The translations under genes and the position numbers were made by a program. Shown in pieces: positions 7,835-15,374 of a stretch of DNA of 15,574 nt. The stretch is from Chromatiales bacterium. Lineage in GTDB: Bacteria > Pseudomonadota > Gammaproteobacteria > Chromatiales > Chromatiaceae. The first letter of the stretch is position 1. Every line of letters begins with the position of its first letter. Under the pieces are notes generated by a model. It did no database searches. It worked only from the letters and a program-made list of their open reading frames with translations, and had not been told where the DNA came from. The DNA lies in NCBI GenBank assembly GCA_024762485.1, contig JANTHH010000038.1:1-15574 (forward strand), written 5' to 3'.

Positions 7835-9130
7835 ATGCGAAAGTTTCTGATGTCCCTGCTGTTGTTGGTGGCCTGGGCGCCCGTCCAGGCCGCACTGACC
7901 ATTGAGATCACCGAAGGTGTCGAGGGCGCCCTGCCCATCGCAGTAGTGCCCTTCGCCTGGCAGGGCAAGGCGGATCTCAGGCCTGTGCACAACGTCGGCG
8001 AGGTGGTGATGGCCGATCTGCGGCGCAGCGGGCGCTTCAAGCCGCTCGATCCCAAGGACATGCTGGCCCGGCCCTCGGAGGTCAGCGGGGTGGATTTCCG
8101 CGACTGGCGGGCGCTGGGCATGGAGAACCTGGTGGTCGGGCGGGTCGAGCCGAATGGCCCGGGCGGCTACCTGGTGCGTTTCCAGTTGTTCGATGTCTAC
8201 CGGGGCGAGCAGATCGCCGGCTACAACATCCCCACCACCGCACGCGATCTGCGCGCCACCGCCCACCACATCGCCGACATCATCTACGAGACCCTGACCG
8301 GTGAGCGCGGTGCCTTCGCCACGCGTATCGCCTATATCACCGCCACCGGCAAGATCGGCAACGAGAGACTGCAACTGCACGTGGCGGATGCGGATGGCTA
8401 CAACCCGCAGACCATCGTCAGCTCGACGGAACCCCTGATGTCGCCGGCCTGGTCGCCCGATGGCCGCAAACTGGCCTACGTCTCCTTCGAGCGCGGCAAG
8501 CCCTCCATCTGGGTGCAGGAGGTGTTTACAGGCCGGCGTGAGAAGCTCACCAGCTTCAAGGGCATCAATGGTGCGCCGGCCTGGTCCCCGGACGGACGTT
8601 ACCTGGCGATGGCATTGTCGAAGGACGGCAATGCCGATATCTTCGTCATGGACCTGCTGTTCAAAAAGCTGCGGCCACTGACGCGGCACTGGGCCATCGA
8701 GACCGAGCCGGCCTGGTCGCCGGACGGCAAGTACATCATCTTCACCTCGGATCGTGGCGGTTCGCCGCAGATCTATCGCAAGCCAGCCAGCGGTGGCGAG
8801 GCGGAGCGCCTGACCTTCGAGGGTCGTTACAATGCCCGTGCCTCCTATTCCCCCGATGGCAGGAGCCTGACCCTGGTGACGCAGGTCAACGGTGATTTCC
8901 GTATCGGTGTGCTCGACCTCACATCCCAGACATTACGGGTGCTCAGCGAGGGGTCGCTGGATGAATCTCCGAGTTTCGCCCCCAATGGCGGCATGATAAT
9001 TTACGCAACCAGGGCTGGCGGACGTGGCGTGTTGGCGGCTGTGTCCACCGATGGCCGCGTCAAGCAGCGCCTGGCAGCACAGACCGGGGACGTACGCGAG
9101 CCCGTGTGGTCGCCCTATTACGAACGCTAG
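7835..9130 (+). CDS. tolB: Tol-Pal system beta-propeller protein TolB
   Basis: Periplasmic protein that binds Pal and, through its N-terminus, TolA. 431 residues, matching the family. A signal peptide (MRKFLMSLLLLVAWAPVQA) is followed by the mature N-terminus ALTIEITEG. An N-terminal alpha/beta domain occupies about 20-160; then a beta-propeller shows repeated blade motifs: PAWSPDGRKLAYVS, PAWSPDGRYLAMA, PAWSPDGKYIIFTS, a YSPDGRSLTLV variant and a divergent FAPNGGMIIYA. The ATG at 7835 was chosen because it begins the signal peptide; the open frame runs back into tolA. pal follows after 30 bases. Confidence 0.98.
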   Translation: MRKFLMSLLLLVAWAPVQAALTIEITEGVEGALPIAVVPFAWQGKADLRPVHNVGEVVMADLRRSGRFKPLDPKDMLARPSEVSGVDFRDWRALGMENLVVGRVEPNGPGGYLVRFQLFDVYRGEQIAGYNIPTTARDLRATAHHIADIIYETLTGERGAFATRIAYITATGKIGNERLQLHVADADGYNPQTIVSSTEPLMSPAWSPDGRKLAYVSFERGKPSIWVQEVFTGRREKLTSFKGINGAPAWSPDGRYLAMALSKDGNADIFVMDLLFKKLRPLTRHWAIETEPAWSPDGKYIIFTSDRGGSPQIYRKPASGGEAERLTFEGRYNARASYSPDGRSLTLVTQVNGDFRIGVLDLTSQTLRVLSEGSLDESPSFAPNGGMIIYATRAGGRGVLAAVSTDGRVKQRLAAQTGDVREPVWSPYYER

Positions 9131-9160
9131 TTTCCAACGTTAATCGACGAGGAGTGGGTA

Positions 9161-9691
9161 ATGAATATCAAGAAATGGTCCTGGCTGGCACTGGCCCTGG
9201 CGGCGCTGGCTTTTGCCGGGTGTAGCACCACGGGCACAAAGGAAGAGGGCGGCGCAGCTCAGGTTGAGGAGCGTGCTGCAACCACCGGCGCTGAGACCCG
9301 CGGCGCTGTGGAGCCTGGTGTTTGGAAAGGTAACCCCCTGGACAATCCAGACAGCCTGCTGTTCAAGAAGGTGGTGTACTTCGACTTCGACAAGAGCGAC
9401 ATCAAGCCCGAGGCCGTGCCCGTGCTGCGCGCCCATGCCGAATACCTGCTCAACCACCCCGGTGCCAGCGTGCTGATCGAAGGTCACTGTGACGAGCGCG
9501 GTTCGCGCGAGTACAACATCGCCCTTGGTGAGCGTCGTGCCAATTCGGTCAAGTCCTTCCTCGAGGCCGAAGGTGTGGATGCTTCCCAGCTGAGCACCAT
9601 CAGCTATGGTGAAGAGCGCCCCGCGGTGGAAGGACACGACGAGTCTGCCTGGTCCAAGAACCGCCGCGCCGTCCTGGTCTATAACCGCTAA
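9161..9691 (+). CDS. pal: Peptidoglycan-associated lipoprotein Pal
   Basis: Outer-membrane lipoprotein that binds peptidoglycan and is recruited to the division site by the Tol motor. 176 residues. The lipobox ends AFAGC with the lipidated Cys at C21; the next residue is Ser, not Asp, which fits outer-membrane sorting. A Gly/Ala/Glu-rich linker (22-65) precedes an OmpA-like domain (about 70-176): VVYFDFDKSDIKPE, then EGHCDERGSREYNIALGERRA at 107-127, containing the residues that bind diaminopimelate (D111, R126). The gene has the best ribosome site of the cluster (GAGGAG), which fits the high level of Pal usually needed. cpoB follows 3 bases later. Confidence 0.98.
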   Translation: MNIKKWSWLALALAALAFAGCSTTGTKEEGGAAQVEERAATTGAETRGAVEPGVWKGNPLDNPDSLLFKKVVYFDFDKSDIKPEAVPVLRAHAEYLLNHPGASVLIEGHCDERGSREYNIALGERRANSVKSFLEAEGVDASQLSTISYGEERPAVEGHDESAWSKNRRAVLVYNR

Positions 9692-9694
9692 GCG

Positions 9695-10471
9695 ATGTCG
9701 TTGAAGCGCCTCACGTCCGGCCTGCTGTTCGCCCTGCTGATCTTGTCGCCACTGGCGGCGACGGCAGCGGGCAGTTTCGATCAGCGGCTGGATGTGCTGG
9801 AGCGGCGGGTTGACCGGATCACCGACCTGACCCTGCAACTGCAGGCGATTCAGGAGGACAACCGCCAGCTGCGTGGCCAGATCGAACAGCTCCAGCACGA
9901 GATCGCGCTGCTCAAACGCAAGCAACGCGATCTCTACCTGGACATCGATCAGCGCATTGCCAGTCTGCAACAGACGCCGGCGCCTGCCGTGCCTGCTGCA
10001 CCCCCTTCAACCGCCACGGCCGCGACACCCGCGGCGGTGGCTGCACCGCGGCCGTCGACCCCGGCGGCCGCGGATCCTGCCCGGGAAGAGGCCGAATACA
10101 AGGCGGCCTACGCCCTGCTGAGCCCCCAGCAGCGGCGTTACCAGGAGGCGGTGAAGGCCTTCCGCGCCTTCCTCGAGAAGTATCCCCACTCCAAGCTTGC
10201 CGCCAACGCCCAGTACTGGATGGCCGAGGCCAGCTATGTTCTGCAGGACAACGAAACCGCCCTGCGTGAATTCCAGAAGGTGGTCAGCGATTATCCGGAC
10301 AGCCCGAAGGTGGCCGGTGCCTTGCTGAAGATCGGCTATATCCAGCATGCCCTGGGACAGCGGGCAGCGGCCAAGGCCACCCTCGAACAGGTGGTCAGGG
10401 ACTATCCGAACACGGCTGTCGCCGACATGGCGAAACAACGCCTGCAGCGGCTCGCCCGCGAAACCCGCTGA
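9695..10471 (+). CDS. cpoB: Cell division coordinator CpoB (YbgF)
   Basis: Periplasmic protein that coordinates PBP1B-dependent septal peptidoglycan synthesis with Tol-driven outer-membrane constriction. 258 residues. The parts are in family order: a signal peptide (about 1-25, ending TAAG), a trimerising coiled coil (27-92, Leu/Gln/Arg heptads), a long Pro/Ala/Thr linker (94-128), and a C-terminal TPR domain (about 130-258) with SPQQRRYQEAVKAFRAFLEK, then KLAANAQYWMAEASYVL, then SPKVAGALLKIGYIQHALG. It follows pal by 3 bases. The last gene of the canonical tol-pal cluster; queE begins 23 bases later. Confidence 0.96.
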   Translation: MSLKRLTSGLLFALLILSPLAATAAGSFDQRLDVLERRVDRITDLTLQLQAIQEDNRQLRGQIEQLQHEIALLKRKQRDLYLDIDQRIASLQQTPAPAVPAAPPSTATAATPAAVAAPRPSTPAAADPAREEAEYKAAYALLSPQQRRYQEAVKAFRAFLEKYPHSKLAANAQYWMAEASYVLQDNETALREFQKVVSDYPDSPKVAGALLKIGYIQHALGQRAAAKATLEQVVRDYPNTAVADMAKQRLQRLARETR

Positions 10472-10494
10472 TCTCCCGCTTGGGAGCAGTCATC

Positions 10495-11148
10495 ATGGCC
10501 GATACCACACCGCGTCTGCGCATCACCGAGATCTTCTATTCCCTGCAGGGCGAGAGCCGTACCGTTGGCTGGCCCACCGTGTTCGTGCGCCTGACCGGCT
10601 GTCCCCTGCGCTGCGTCTACTGTGACACCGAATACGCCTTCAAGGGCGGCGAATGGCAGAGCTTGCCGGAGATTCTGGAGGAGGTCGCCCGGCACCATGC
10701 CCGCTTCGTTACGGTGACGGGAGGCGAACCGCTGGCACAGAAGGACTGCCTGCCCCTGCTGGCGGCGCTGTGCGATGCCGGTTACGAGGTGTCGCTCGAG
10801 ACCAGTGGGGCGATTGACGTCTCGGATGTCGATTCGCGGGTGGTCAAGGTCATGGACCTCAAGACCCCGTCCTCGGGCGAGGTAGAGAAGAACCGCTATG
10901 AGAACATCGGGCACCTGACCCGGGCTGACCAGGTGAAATTTGTCATCGGCGACGAGGCGGATTATCGCTGGAGTTGCGACCAACTGGAGCGCTGGGAACT
11001 GACGGGGCGCTGTGAGGTGTTGTTTTCACCCGTCTTCGGACGGATGGACCCGACCGTGCTGGCCGACTGGGTGCTGCGCGATCACCTGCCGGTACGGTTC
11101 CAGCTGCAGCTGCACAAGCTGTTATGGGGAGACGAGGCGGGTAGATGA
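10495..11148 (+). CDS. queE: 7-carboxy-7-deazaguanine synthase QueE
   Basis: Radical-SAM enzyme converting 6-carboxytetrahydropterin to 7-carboxy-7-deazaguanine in the queuosine precursor pathway. 217 residues. The [4Fe-4S] cysteines are C36, C40 and C43 in GCPLRCVYCDTEYAF; the spacing CX3CX2C is the standard radical-SAM one. The SAM-binding glycine motif TVTGGEPLAQ follows. The N-terminal ITEIFYSLQGES is characteristic. The ATG at 10495 was chosen because GGGAG lies 8 bases upstream; an in-frame TTG at 10480 would add five residues without support. Its last 4 bases overlap the start of queC (ATGA), so the two are probably translated together. Confidence 0.96.
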   Translation: MADTTPRLRITEIFYSLQGESRTVGWPTVFVRLTGCPLRCVYCDTEYAFKGGEWQSLPEILEEVARHHARFVTVTGGEPLAQKDCLPLLAALCDAGYEVSLETSGAIDVSDVDSRVVKVMDLKTPSSGEVEKNRYENIGHLTRADQVKFVIGDEADYRWSCDQLERWELTGRCEVLFSPVFGRMDPTVLADWVLRDHLPVRFQLQLHKLLWGDEAGR

Positions 11149-11828
11149 GCGCGGGCAGGAAAAAGGCCGTGGTCCTGTTGTCGGGTGGACTCGACTCCGC
11201 CACGGTGCTGGCGATGGCGAAGTCGCAGGGCTATGACTGCTACGCCCTGAGCCTGGACTATGGCCAGCGTCATCGCGCGGAACTGCAGGCCGCCCGCCGG
11301 CTGGCGTCAGCGCTGGGGGCCGTCGAGCACCGGATCCTCCCTCTGTCGCTGGATGCGCTGGGAGGGTCGGCGCTCACCGATCACCGTATCGACGTGCCGG
11401 AAGGGGGTGTGGCTGAGGGGATTCCCGTCACCTATGTTCCCGCCCGCAATACTATTTTCCTTTCTCTGGCCCTGGCCTGGGCCGAGGTGCTTGGCGCCCG
11501 GGATCTGTTCGTCGGCGTCAATGCCGTGGATTACTCGGGTTATCCTGACTGCCGGCCGGAATATATTGCCGCCTTCGAGCATCTAGCTAATCTGGCCACC
11601 AAGGCGGGTGTGGAAGGGGATGCTTTTCATGTCCATGCGCCCCTGGTGAAGATGACCAAGGCCGAGATCATCCGTGCCGGTACGGCACTCGGGGTGGACT
11701 ATGGCCTGACGGTTTCCTGCTACCAGGCGGACGATGTGGGTACGGCCTGCGGCGTCTGCGATTCCTGCCGCCTCCGGCGCCAGGGTTTTGCCGACGCCGG
11801 GGTGGAGGATCCGACCCGCTACCGCTGA
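11145..11828 (+). CDS. queC: 7-cyano-7-deazaguanine synthase QueC
   Basis: ATP-dependent enzyme that converts 7-carboxy-7-deazaguanine to preQ0 using ammonia, the step after QueE. 227 residues. The PP-loop SGGLDS is at 13-18 near the N-terminus. The zinc-binding cysteines near the C-terminus are C192, C202, C205 and C208 in SCYQ followed by CGVCDSC. Other family stretches: LSLDYGQRHRAEL, PARNTIFLSLA and GVNAVDYSGYPDCRPEY. Begins inside the end of queE. The 102 bases after it hold a small 5-pair hairpin (11898-11912) and no convincing terminator. Confidence 0.98.
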   Translation: MSAGRKKAVVLLSGGLDSATVLAMAKSQGYDCYALSLDYGQRHRAELQAARRLASALGAVEHRILPLSLDALGGSALTDHRIDVPEGGVAEGIPVTYVPARNTIFLSLALAWAEVLGARDLFVGVNAVDYSGYPDCRPEYIAAFEHLANLATKAGVEGDAFHVHAPLVKMTKAEIIRAGTALGVDYGLTVSCYQADDVGTACGVCDSCRLRRQGFADAGVEDPTRYR

Positions 11829-11930
11829 GGTTGGCACCATGGGGTGATTTCCGCTAGTCTTCGCCGCCAGACAATAAGCCTGTTTTGATGCAATTCGGGC
11901 CGATTCACGGCCTATTTGGGGAGTTTTGCA

Positions 11931-13196
11931 ATGACTTTTGAAAGTTTTGTCGCCGCACAGTCGTTCATGCTGTGGTCGGTCTTCGCGATTGCCCTGGTGC
12001 TCGGGGTGGTGGCCAACAAGACCAATTTCTGCACCATGGGTGCTGTCTCGGACATGGTCAACATGGGTGATCTCGGGCGGATGCGGGCCTGGCTGTTCGC
12101 CATCGCCATCGCCATCATCGGCATGCTCATCCTCGAATCCGTGGGCATGGCGCGCCCGGACGACGCCTTCCCGCCCTACCGCGCCGGTCAGCTGATCTGG
12201 GCCGAGAACCTGCTGGGGGGGTTGATGTTCGGTATCGGCATGACCCTCGGCTCCGGCTGCGGCAACAAGACCCTGGTGCGGATCGGTGGTGGCAACATCA
12301 AGTCGATCATGGTGTTTCTGGTCATCGGTCTGATCGCGTACTACATGGTCAGCCCGCTGCCCGGCACCGATCAGACCCTGTTCACCGTGCTGTTCTACGA
12401 CTGGATCCGTCCCCTGGCCATCGATGTCGGTTCCAGCCAGGATCTGGGCACCCTGGTCGCGGGTGAGGAGGGCGCTGCCAGTGCGCGCCTGGTCATCGGC
12501 GGCATTCTCGCTGCTCTGATCCTCTGGTTCGTGCTCAAGTCCGCCGATTTCCGTGGCAGCTTCGATAACGTGCTCGGTGGCCTGATGGTGGGCGTGCTGA
12601 TCCTCGCGGCCTGGTTCGTCACCAGCAACATCATGGTCGATGCCGATGGCGAGATGACCGATCTGGTGTCCTATTACGAACAGTGGGACATGCTGGCCGA
12701 TTCCGAAGAGGGCAAGCCGGCTGCCGGCCGCCCGCTCAGTCCCCAGTCTTTCACCTTCGTCAACCCGATGGGTCAGTCATTCGGACTGTTACTGGAAGGT
12801 CTGGACATGTCACTGCTGACCTTCGGGATCATGTCGGTTCTTGGCGTGATCGGCGGTTCGCTGTTGTGGGCGTTGCTCAGCCGCAGTTTCCGCATCGAAT
12901 GGTTCAACTCGGTGGGTGATTTCGTCACCCACCTGATCGGCGCCGTCCTCATGGGCTTTGGTGGAGTACTGGGGCTCGGCTGTACGTTCGGCCAGGGCAT
13001 CACCGGAATTTCGACCCTGGCACTGGGCTCCTTCATCACCTTCTTCGGCATTGTTCTGGGCAGCGCCCTGACCATGAAGATCCAGTATTACAAGCTGGTA
13101 TACGAGGACGAGGCCACCTTCTCCAAGGCCCTGATCACCGGTTTGGTGGACCTGAAGCTGCTGCCCGAGGCGATGCGCAAGCTGGAGGCGGTCTGA
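11931..13196 (+). CDS. YeeE/YedE family transporter (TsuA-like, sulfur compound uptake)
   Basis: A 421-residue polytopic inner-membrane protein of the YeeE/YedE (DUF395) family; characterised members (TsuA) import thiosulfate through a chain of cysteine contacts. Hydrophobic segments fill most of the protein, and the two halves look like repeats. Conserved cysteine motifs: NFCTMGAVSDMV (C34), GIGMTLGSGCGNKTLVR (C110) and MGFGGVLGLGCTFGQG (C351). These are the only cysteines. A soluble loop lies at about 235-285. The ATG at 11931 has GGGGAG 6 bases upstream; an in-frame TTG at 11916 would overlap that ribosome site. No TusA-like or sox gene is adjacent, so transport of thiosulfate rather than another sulfur species is inference from the family. 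Confidence 0.9.
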   Translation: MTFESFVAAQSFMLWSVFAIALVLGVVANKTNFCTMGAVSDMVNMGDLGRMRAWLFAIAIAIIGMLILESVGMARPDDAFPPYRAGQLIWAENLLGGLMFGIGMTLGSGCGNKTLVRIGGGNIKSIMVFLVIGLIAYYMVSPLPGTDQTLFTVLFYDWIRPLAIDVGSSQDLGTLVAGEEGAASARLVIGGILAALILWFVLKSADFRGSFDNVLGGLMVGVLILAAWFVTSNIMVDADGEMTDLVSYYEQWDMLADSEEGKPAAGRPLSPQSFTFVNPMGQSFGLLLEGLDMSLLTFGIMSVLGVIGGSLLWALLSRSFRIEWFNSVGDFVTHLIGAVLMGFGGVLGLGCTFGQGITGISTLALGSFITFFGIVLGSALTMKIQYYKLVYEDEATFSKALITGLVDLKLLPEAMRKLEAV

Positions 13197-13209
13197 CGGA
13201 AAAAAGGCT

Positions 13210-13237
13210 TTGAGGGCAGGGATGCCTTCTGTATAAT
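13210..13237 (+). promoter_or_regulatory. Promoter of tRNA-Lys
   Basis: TTGAGG at 13210-13215 and a perfect TATAAT at 13232-13237, 16 bases apart, with a C-rich run (CCCCGC) just after the -10. A GC-rich discriminator is typical of stable-RNA promoters under stringent control. Transcription would begin near 13244, about 38 bases before the mature tRNA. Confidence 0.75.
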
Positions 13238-13281
13238 CCCCGCTTCTTCACGGGGGCTGGCCTCCGAATAATGAGATTTCC

Positions 13282-13357
13282 GGGTCGTTAGCTCAGCCGG
13301 TAGAGCAGTTGACTTTTAATCAATTGGTCGGGCGTTCGAATCGCCCACGACCCACCA
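13282..13357 (+). tRNA. tRNA-Lys (anticodon TTT)
   Basis: 76 bases including an encoded CCA end. The acceptor stem GGGTCGT pairs with ACGACCC. The D arm is GCTC/GAGC. The anticodon stem GTTGA/TCAAT encloses loop CTTTTAA, with anticodon TTT at 13315-13317. The T arm has TTCGAAT. Nearly identical to the E. coli lysine tRNA. It has its own promoter and terminator. Confidence 0.98.
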
Positions 13358-13365
13358 TATCTGGA

Positions 13366-13398
13366 ACGGGCTGCGGATATCCGCAGTCCGTTTTTTTT
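13366..13398 (+). terminator. Rho-independent terminator of tRNA-Lys
   Basis: Inverted repeat ACGGgCTGCGGAT/ATCCGCAGtCCGT (one G-T pair) directly followed by eight T residues at 13391-13398. It starts 9 bases after the tRNA, so it ends that transcription unit and separates it from the capsule locus. Confidence 0.93.
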
Positions 13399-13548
13399 GT
13401 GCATCAGGTCGTGACTGCAGCCTTCCGGGTGGCCCGGATGGTCCATTCATAGTAAATTGATGCGCTGAAAATATGCCCGGCGACATCAGGTGTACCTCAA
13501 GGATACGGTGACAGCCTCCCTGGCAAGCAATAAAGGACCTCGAGGCAA

Positions 13549-13905
13549 ATGTTCAGGCCAAAGCCCCTTCCGATCGTATTCGCATCGACCTTGTTGCTGT
13601 CCGGCTGTTCGACAACCCCGTTGCCCTCATTGTTGCGCGGCGACAACCCCGGATCAGTACCGCCACCTGCCGCTGTGGCACCGCTCTCTGTCGACCCGGA
13701 TGATGCCTTCCTGACTGAGGCAGGCATGCTGCCTGCCGGGCAGGCCGTGATGCGCGACGGCAAGACGCTGCTCGCCGGACCCATCTACCATGCGGCCAGC
13801 GGCAAACAGTGTCGTACCATCATGATCACCACGGAACAGGGGGCATCCTACTGCCGCCTGGCGTGCAGGAAGGATGCGCAGTGGACATGGGCGCGCTCAT
13901 TCTGA
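13549..13905 (+). CDS. Small lipoprotein, function unknown
   Basis: A 118-residue predicted lipoprotein. The signal sequence ends in the lipobox LLLSGC, with C20 lipidated; Ser at +2 suggests the outer membrane. A Pro-rich linker (about 24-48) leads to a C-terminal module (about 70-118) with GPIYHAASGKQCRT, then YCRLACRKDAQWTWAR; it has three cysteines (C88, C102, C106). I do not recognise a named family with certainty. GAGG lies 4 bases before the ATG. It follows the tRNA-Lys terminator and precedes kpsM by 33 bases, so it is probably the first gene of the capsule export operon and may assist polysaccharide export or surface anchoring. A weak possible promoter is at 13446-13474 (TTCATA, 17 bases, AAATAT). 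Confidence 0.8.
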   Translation: MFRPKPLPIVFASTLLLSGCSTTPLPSLLRGDNPGSVPPPAAVAPLSVDPDDAFLTEAGMLPAGQAVMRDGKTLLAGPIYHAASGKQCRTIMITTEQGASYCRLACRKDAQWTWARSF

Positions 13906-13938
13906 TGGGGGCTGCTTCGGCAGGCAGGAGGTGTTGGC

Positions 13939-14718
13939 ATGCGACTCGCTGATGCCCTGCACACCCAGTACCAGGTGATCCATGCACTGGTGATCCGCGA
14001 GACACGCACCCGCTATGGTGCAAGCAGCCTCGGCTATCTCTGGGCACTGCTGGAGCCCCTGTTCTGGGTCGCCACCTTCTATGGCATCTTTGCCTATGCC
14101 CACAGGCATCTGCCGGGTGGCATGGATGTCGCCGGCTTCATCACTACCGGGATCATCCCCTACATGCTGTTCCGCAGTGTGCTGACCCAGACCATGCTGG
14201 CAATCAATACCAACAAGCCGTTGCTGTTCTATCCGCAGGTCAAGCCCATCGACCTGGCCATTGCCCGTATCCTGCTCGAGACCTTCACCCTGTTGTCCGT
14301 GTTCGGGCTGATCCTTGCCGGGCGCGGTCTGGTGCTGGGCGTATGGTCGATAGACAATGTCCTGCTGCTGCTGGGCGGCCTGCTGCTGTCGGGGCTGCTC
14401 GGCGCCTCGGTCGGCCTGGCAATGATGGGGCTTGGCGTGATCTTCAATGGCACCCAGCGCTGGGTGAATATCGTGCTGCGCCCGATGTTTTTCCTCTCCG
14501 GCATTTTTTTCACCGCCAACGAGCTGCCGGCGACGATGCGGGAATACCTGCTGTGGAACCCGGTGCTGCACGGGGTCGAGTTGGCGCGCGACGGCCTGTT
14601 CCAGGGTTACATTGCCCATTACGCGGATGCCGGCTATATCGTTGCCTGGATCATCGGCTTCACCTATCTGGGGCTGCTGCTGGAGCGTCTGTCGCGCCGC
14701 CGGATGAGGCTCGCATGA
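13939..14718 (+). CDS. kpsM: Capsular polysaccharide ABC exporter permease, KpsM-like
   Basis: Inner-membrane permease of an ABC-2 type transporter that exports capsular polysaccharide (KpsM, BexB, CtrC group). 259 residues, the family length. About six membrane segments are visible, beginning near residues 30-52 and ending at about 235-250. Family stretches include VIRETRTRYGASSLGYLWALLEP near the N-terminus, RPMFFLSGIFFTANELP (about 192-208) and NPVLHGVELARDGLF (about 217-231). A strong AGGAGG lies 7 bases upstream of the start. It overlaps kpsT by 4 bases (ATGA). Confidence 0.93.
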   Translation: MRLADALHTQYQVIHALVIRETRTRYGASSLGYLWALLEPLFWVATFYGIFAYAHRHLPGGMDVAGFITTGIIPYMLFRSVLTQTMLAINTNKPLLFYPQVKPIDLAIARILLETFTLLSVFGLILAGRGLVLGVWSIDNVLLLLGGLLLSGLLGASVGLAMMGLGVIFNGTQRWVNIVLRPMFFLSGIFFTANELPATMREYLLWNPVLHGVELARDGLFQGYIAHYADAGYIVAWIIGFTYLGLLLERLSRRRMRLA

Positions 14719-15365
14719 TCTCGTTACAGCACGTCAGCAAGGCCTATCCACTGCACCACCGCATGCGCACGGTACTGGACGATATCTCGCTGGATATCCC
14801 GCCCCGGGAGAACATCGGCATCCTCGGACGCAATGGCCAGGGCAAGTCCACCCTGCTGCGCATCATCGCAGGGACCGAGCAGCCCGACAGCGGCAGCGTG
14901 ACCCGCAGTGTGCGGGTCTCCTGGCCCATTGGCTTCAGTGGCGGCGCCAACCCGGTGCTGACCGGTGAGGAAAACGCGCGGTTCGTCAGCCGCATCTATG
15001 GCTGCGATGTACAGGCGGTCACCGCTCGCGTGCTCGAATTTTCCGAGCTTGGCGAATACTTCTACGCCCCCGTGCGCACCTATTCGTCCGGCATGAAGGC
15101 GCGCCTGGCCTTCGCCATGAGCATGGCGATCGAGTTCGATACCTATCTGATCGACGAGGTTATCGCGGTCGGCGATCAGCCATTTCAGGAGAAGTGCCGG
15201 GAGGCGTTGATGGGCCAGAACGACAGATCCTCGGTGATCATCGTCTCGCATAATCTCGGCACCATCCGCAAATTCTCGGAGAAGTGTGCGGTGCTCCTGA
15301 AGGGCAGGCTGCAGATGTTCGACGACCTTGATGAGGCGGCACATGTTTATAAACAGGCGCAGTAG
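14715..15365 (+). CDS. kpsT: Capsular polysaccharide ABC exporter ATPase, KpsT-like
   Basis: Cytoplasmic ATPase of the capsule exporter, partner of the KpsM-like permease. 216 residues, the short form without a C-terminal carbohydrate-binding domain, so chain-length sensing as in O-antigen Wzt proteins is not expected. Walker A GRNGQGKST at 38-46, ABC signature YSSGMKAR at 123-130, Walker B YLIDE at 144-148 and the switch His at H179. The start ATG at 14715 lies inside the end of kpsM; longer readings of this frame belong to the shadow of kpsM. The next gene starts 9 bases later. Confidence 0.95.
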   Translation: MISLQHVSKAYPLHHRMRTVLDDISLDIPPRENIGILGRNGQGKSTLLRIIAGTEQPDSGSVTRSVRVSWPIGFSGGANPVLTGEENARFVSRIYGCDVQAVTARVLEFSELGEYFYAPVRTYSSGMKARLAFAMSMAIEFDTYLIDEVIAVGDQPFQEKCREALMGQNDRSSVIIVSHNLGTIRKFSEKCAVLLKGRLQMFDDLDEAAHVYKQAQ

Positions 15366-15374
15366 GGCCACGTC

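Noticed and set aside
7613..8689. Minus-strand open frame of 358 codons over tolB
   Set aside because: Antisense shadow without recognisable domain, opposite well-conserved tolB.
11898..11912. GGCCG-attca-CGGCC hairpin as a queC terminator
   Set aside because: Only five pairs and followed by TATTT rather than a proper T-run; it is also close to the ribosome site of the next gene.
13425..13437. CCGGG-tgg-CCCGG hairpin after the tRNA terminator
   Set aside because: Short, no T-run, and a strong terminator lies just upstream; probably chance in GC-rich DNA.
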